Assembly: GCA_019416685.1 (NCBI GenBank)
Contig: DXWV01000028.1
Location: 23,183 to 87,182, forward strand
Reading direction: 5' to 3'
Source of the DNA: Bacteroides sp.
Lineage (GTDB): Bacteria > Bacteroidota > Bacteroidia > Bacteroidales > Bacteroidaceae
DNA length: 64,000 nt
Part shown: positions 63,146 through 64,000 of the stretch, one piece after another
Position numbering within the stretch: position 1 is the stretch's first letter
Layout of the letters: each line of letters starts with the position of its first letter
Program-made: the position numbers and the translations under genes
Notes under the pieces: model-generated
What the model was told of the DNA's origin: nothing
What the model saw: only the letters and a program-made list of their open reading frames with translations
The model's database searches: none

Positions 63146-63856
63146 TCAATTGTGTACCACCGTACCAATTTCTTCTCCGCTGATTACTTTCTTCAGGTTT
63201 CCTGCTGTATCCATATCGAATACTACAATCGGGAGGTTATTTTCCTTGCACATACAAGTAGCCGTAAGGTCCATCACCTTCAAACCGCGTTTCAGCACTT
63301 CATCATAAGTGATATCATCAAATTTTGTAGCAGTGGGATCTTTTTCCGGATCGGCGGTGTATATCCCGTCTACACGGGTACCTTTCAGCATCACGTCGGC
63401 TTCTATTTCGATGCCGCGCAGAGAAGAACCGGTATCGGTTGTAAAAAATGGATTTCCTGTTCCGGCAGACATGATAACGATTTCACCGGCTTCCATATAT
63501 TCAATCGCCTTCCACTTGCTATAGAATTCGCCGATAGGTTCCATGCGGATAGCTGTCAGTACGCGGGCCTTTTCACCGGCGGCAACGAGGGCTGAGCTAA
63601 GGGCAAGACTATTCATAACTGTTGCCAGCATACCCATTTGATCGCCTTTTACGCGGTCGAAACCTTTGCCGGCTCCTGTGAGCCCACGGAAGAAGTTTCC
63701 ACCACCTATAACGATGCCTATTTGTACACCTTGTTCATGAATTTCTTTTATCTGTGCTGCATACTCGGCGAGTCTTTTCTCGTCGATTCCACTCTTTTTT
63801 TCTCCCATCAGGCTCTCACCACTGAGCTTCAACAGGATTCTTTTGTATTTTGCCAT
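63146..63856 (-). CDS. pyrH: UMP kinase
   Basis: A 236-residue protein of the amino-acid-kinase fold with KRILLKLSGESLMG, IGIVIGGGNFFRG, DRVKGDQMGMLATVMNSLAL and GTGNPFFTTDTGSSLRGIE, all typical of bacterial PyrH. It phosphorylates UMP to UDP in pyrimidine nucleotide synthesis. A -7 box lies 24 bp before the ATG. In many bacteria frr follows pyrH; here the GH85 PUL lies between them on the other strand. Confidence 0.97.
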   Translation of the reverse strand: MAKYKRILLKLSGESLMGEKKSGIDEKRLAEYAAQIKEIHEQGVQIGIVIGGGNFFRGLTGAGKGFDRVKGDQMGMLATVMNSLALSSALVAAGEKARVLTAIRMEPIGEFYSKWKAIEYMEAGEIVIMSAGTGNPFFTTDTGSSLRGIEIEADVMLKGTRVDGIYTADPEKDPTATKFDDITYDEVLKRGLKVMDLTATCMCKENNLPIVVFDMDTAGNLKKVISGEEIGTVVHN

Positions 63857-63879
63857 ATTGTTCTTATAATTAGTTTGCG

Positions 63880-63887
63880 CAAATATA
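63880..63887 (-). promoter_or_regulatory. -7 box for pyrH
   Basis: TATATTTG on the minus strand, an exact TAnnTTTG match. No clear -33 box. Confidence 0.5.
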
Positions 63888-64000
63888 CATGATTATTTTG
63901 CCATAATCACGCAGATCAGTATACTATTTGATTCGGATCTGCACGGTTTTGAGTGTATTTCACCACAGAATTCTAAGACCTGACCAAATAATCCGGCCCG

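Noticed and set aside
63092..63595. 167-codon plus-strand frame over the 3' part of pyrH
   Set aside because: It is antisense to a clear UMP kinase and begins in the terminator; composition is that of a shadow frame.

Overview
The window looks like a chromosome segment of a gut Bacteroides species. The evidence is the many SusC/SusD pairs, a hybrid two-component regulator, secreted glycoside hydrolases, Bacteroidetes-type -7 boxes (TAnnTTTG) upstream of several genes and the general lack of Shine-Dalgarno sequences. Species cannot be fixed from the sequence alone. No tRNA, rRNA, CRISPR array or complete insertion sequence was seen.

Layout. (1) 1-14.3 kb: two SusC/SusD loci, each followed by a secreted protease. 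The first is SusC (cut by the window edge), SusD, a Calx-beta lipoprotein, an M6-type metalloprotease and a small overlapping partner. The second is a SusC lacking its signal peptide and half of its first domain, a SusD and a C10 (streptopain-like) cysteine protease. The truncated SusC looks like a silent cassette of a recombinational SusC shufflon; its partners and recombinase would lie left of the window. (2) 14.4-18.4 kb: a lipoprotein, the ribosome-associated GTPase HflX and a DUF4954 beta-helix protein. (3) 18.4-38.6 kb: a hybrid two-component sensor/regulator, an orphan Rhs C-terminal toxin-like cassette with a probable lipoprotein immunity partner, then a polysaccharide utilization locus (PUL) with a secreted protein of unknown function, GH18, SusC, SusD, GH29 fucosidase and GH20 hexosaminidase. 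The enzymes fit removal and trimming of fucosylated host N-glycans. The locus ends at a MITE-like element with perfect 23-bp inverted termini. (4) 39-52.4 kb: class I fumarase, a membrane acyltransferase, PL10 pectate lyase plus GH43 (pectin side), an RND efflux operon (MFP-RND-TolC), rsgA and frr. (5) 52.4-63.9 kb: a second N-glycan PUL (STN-type SusC, SusD, surface lipoprotein, GH85 endo-beta-N-acetylglucosaminidase) lying between frr and pyrH.

The most interesting items are the truncated SusC with a palindromic junction, the pairing of SusCD transporters with secreted proteases, the Rhs toxin/immunity cassette between a regulator and its likely PUL, a family of long hairpins whose arms are built of 7-8 bp repeats and that sit directly after stop codons, and an array of alternating palindromes between frr and the GH85 locus.
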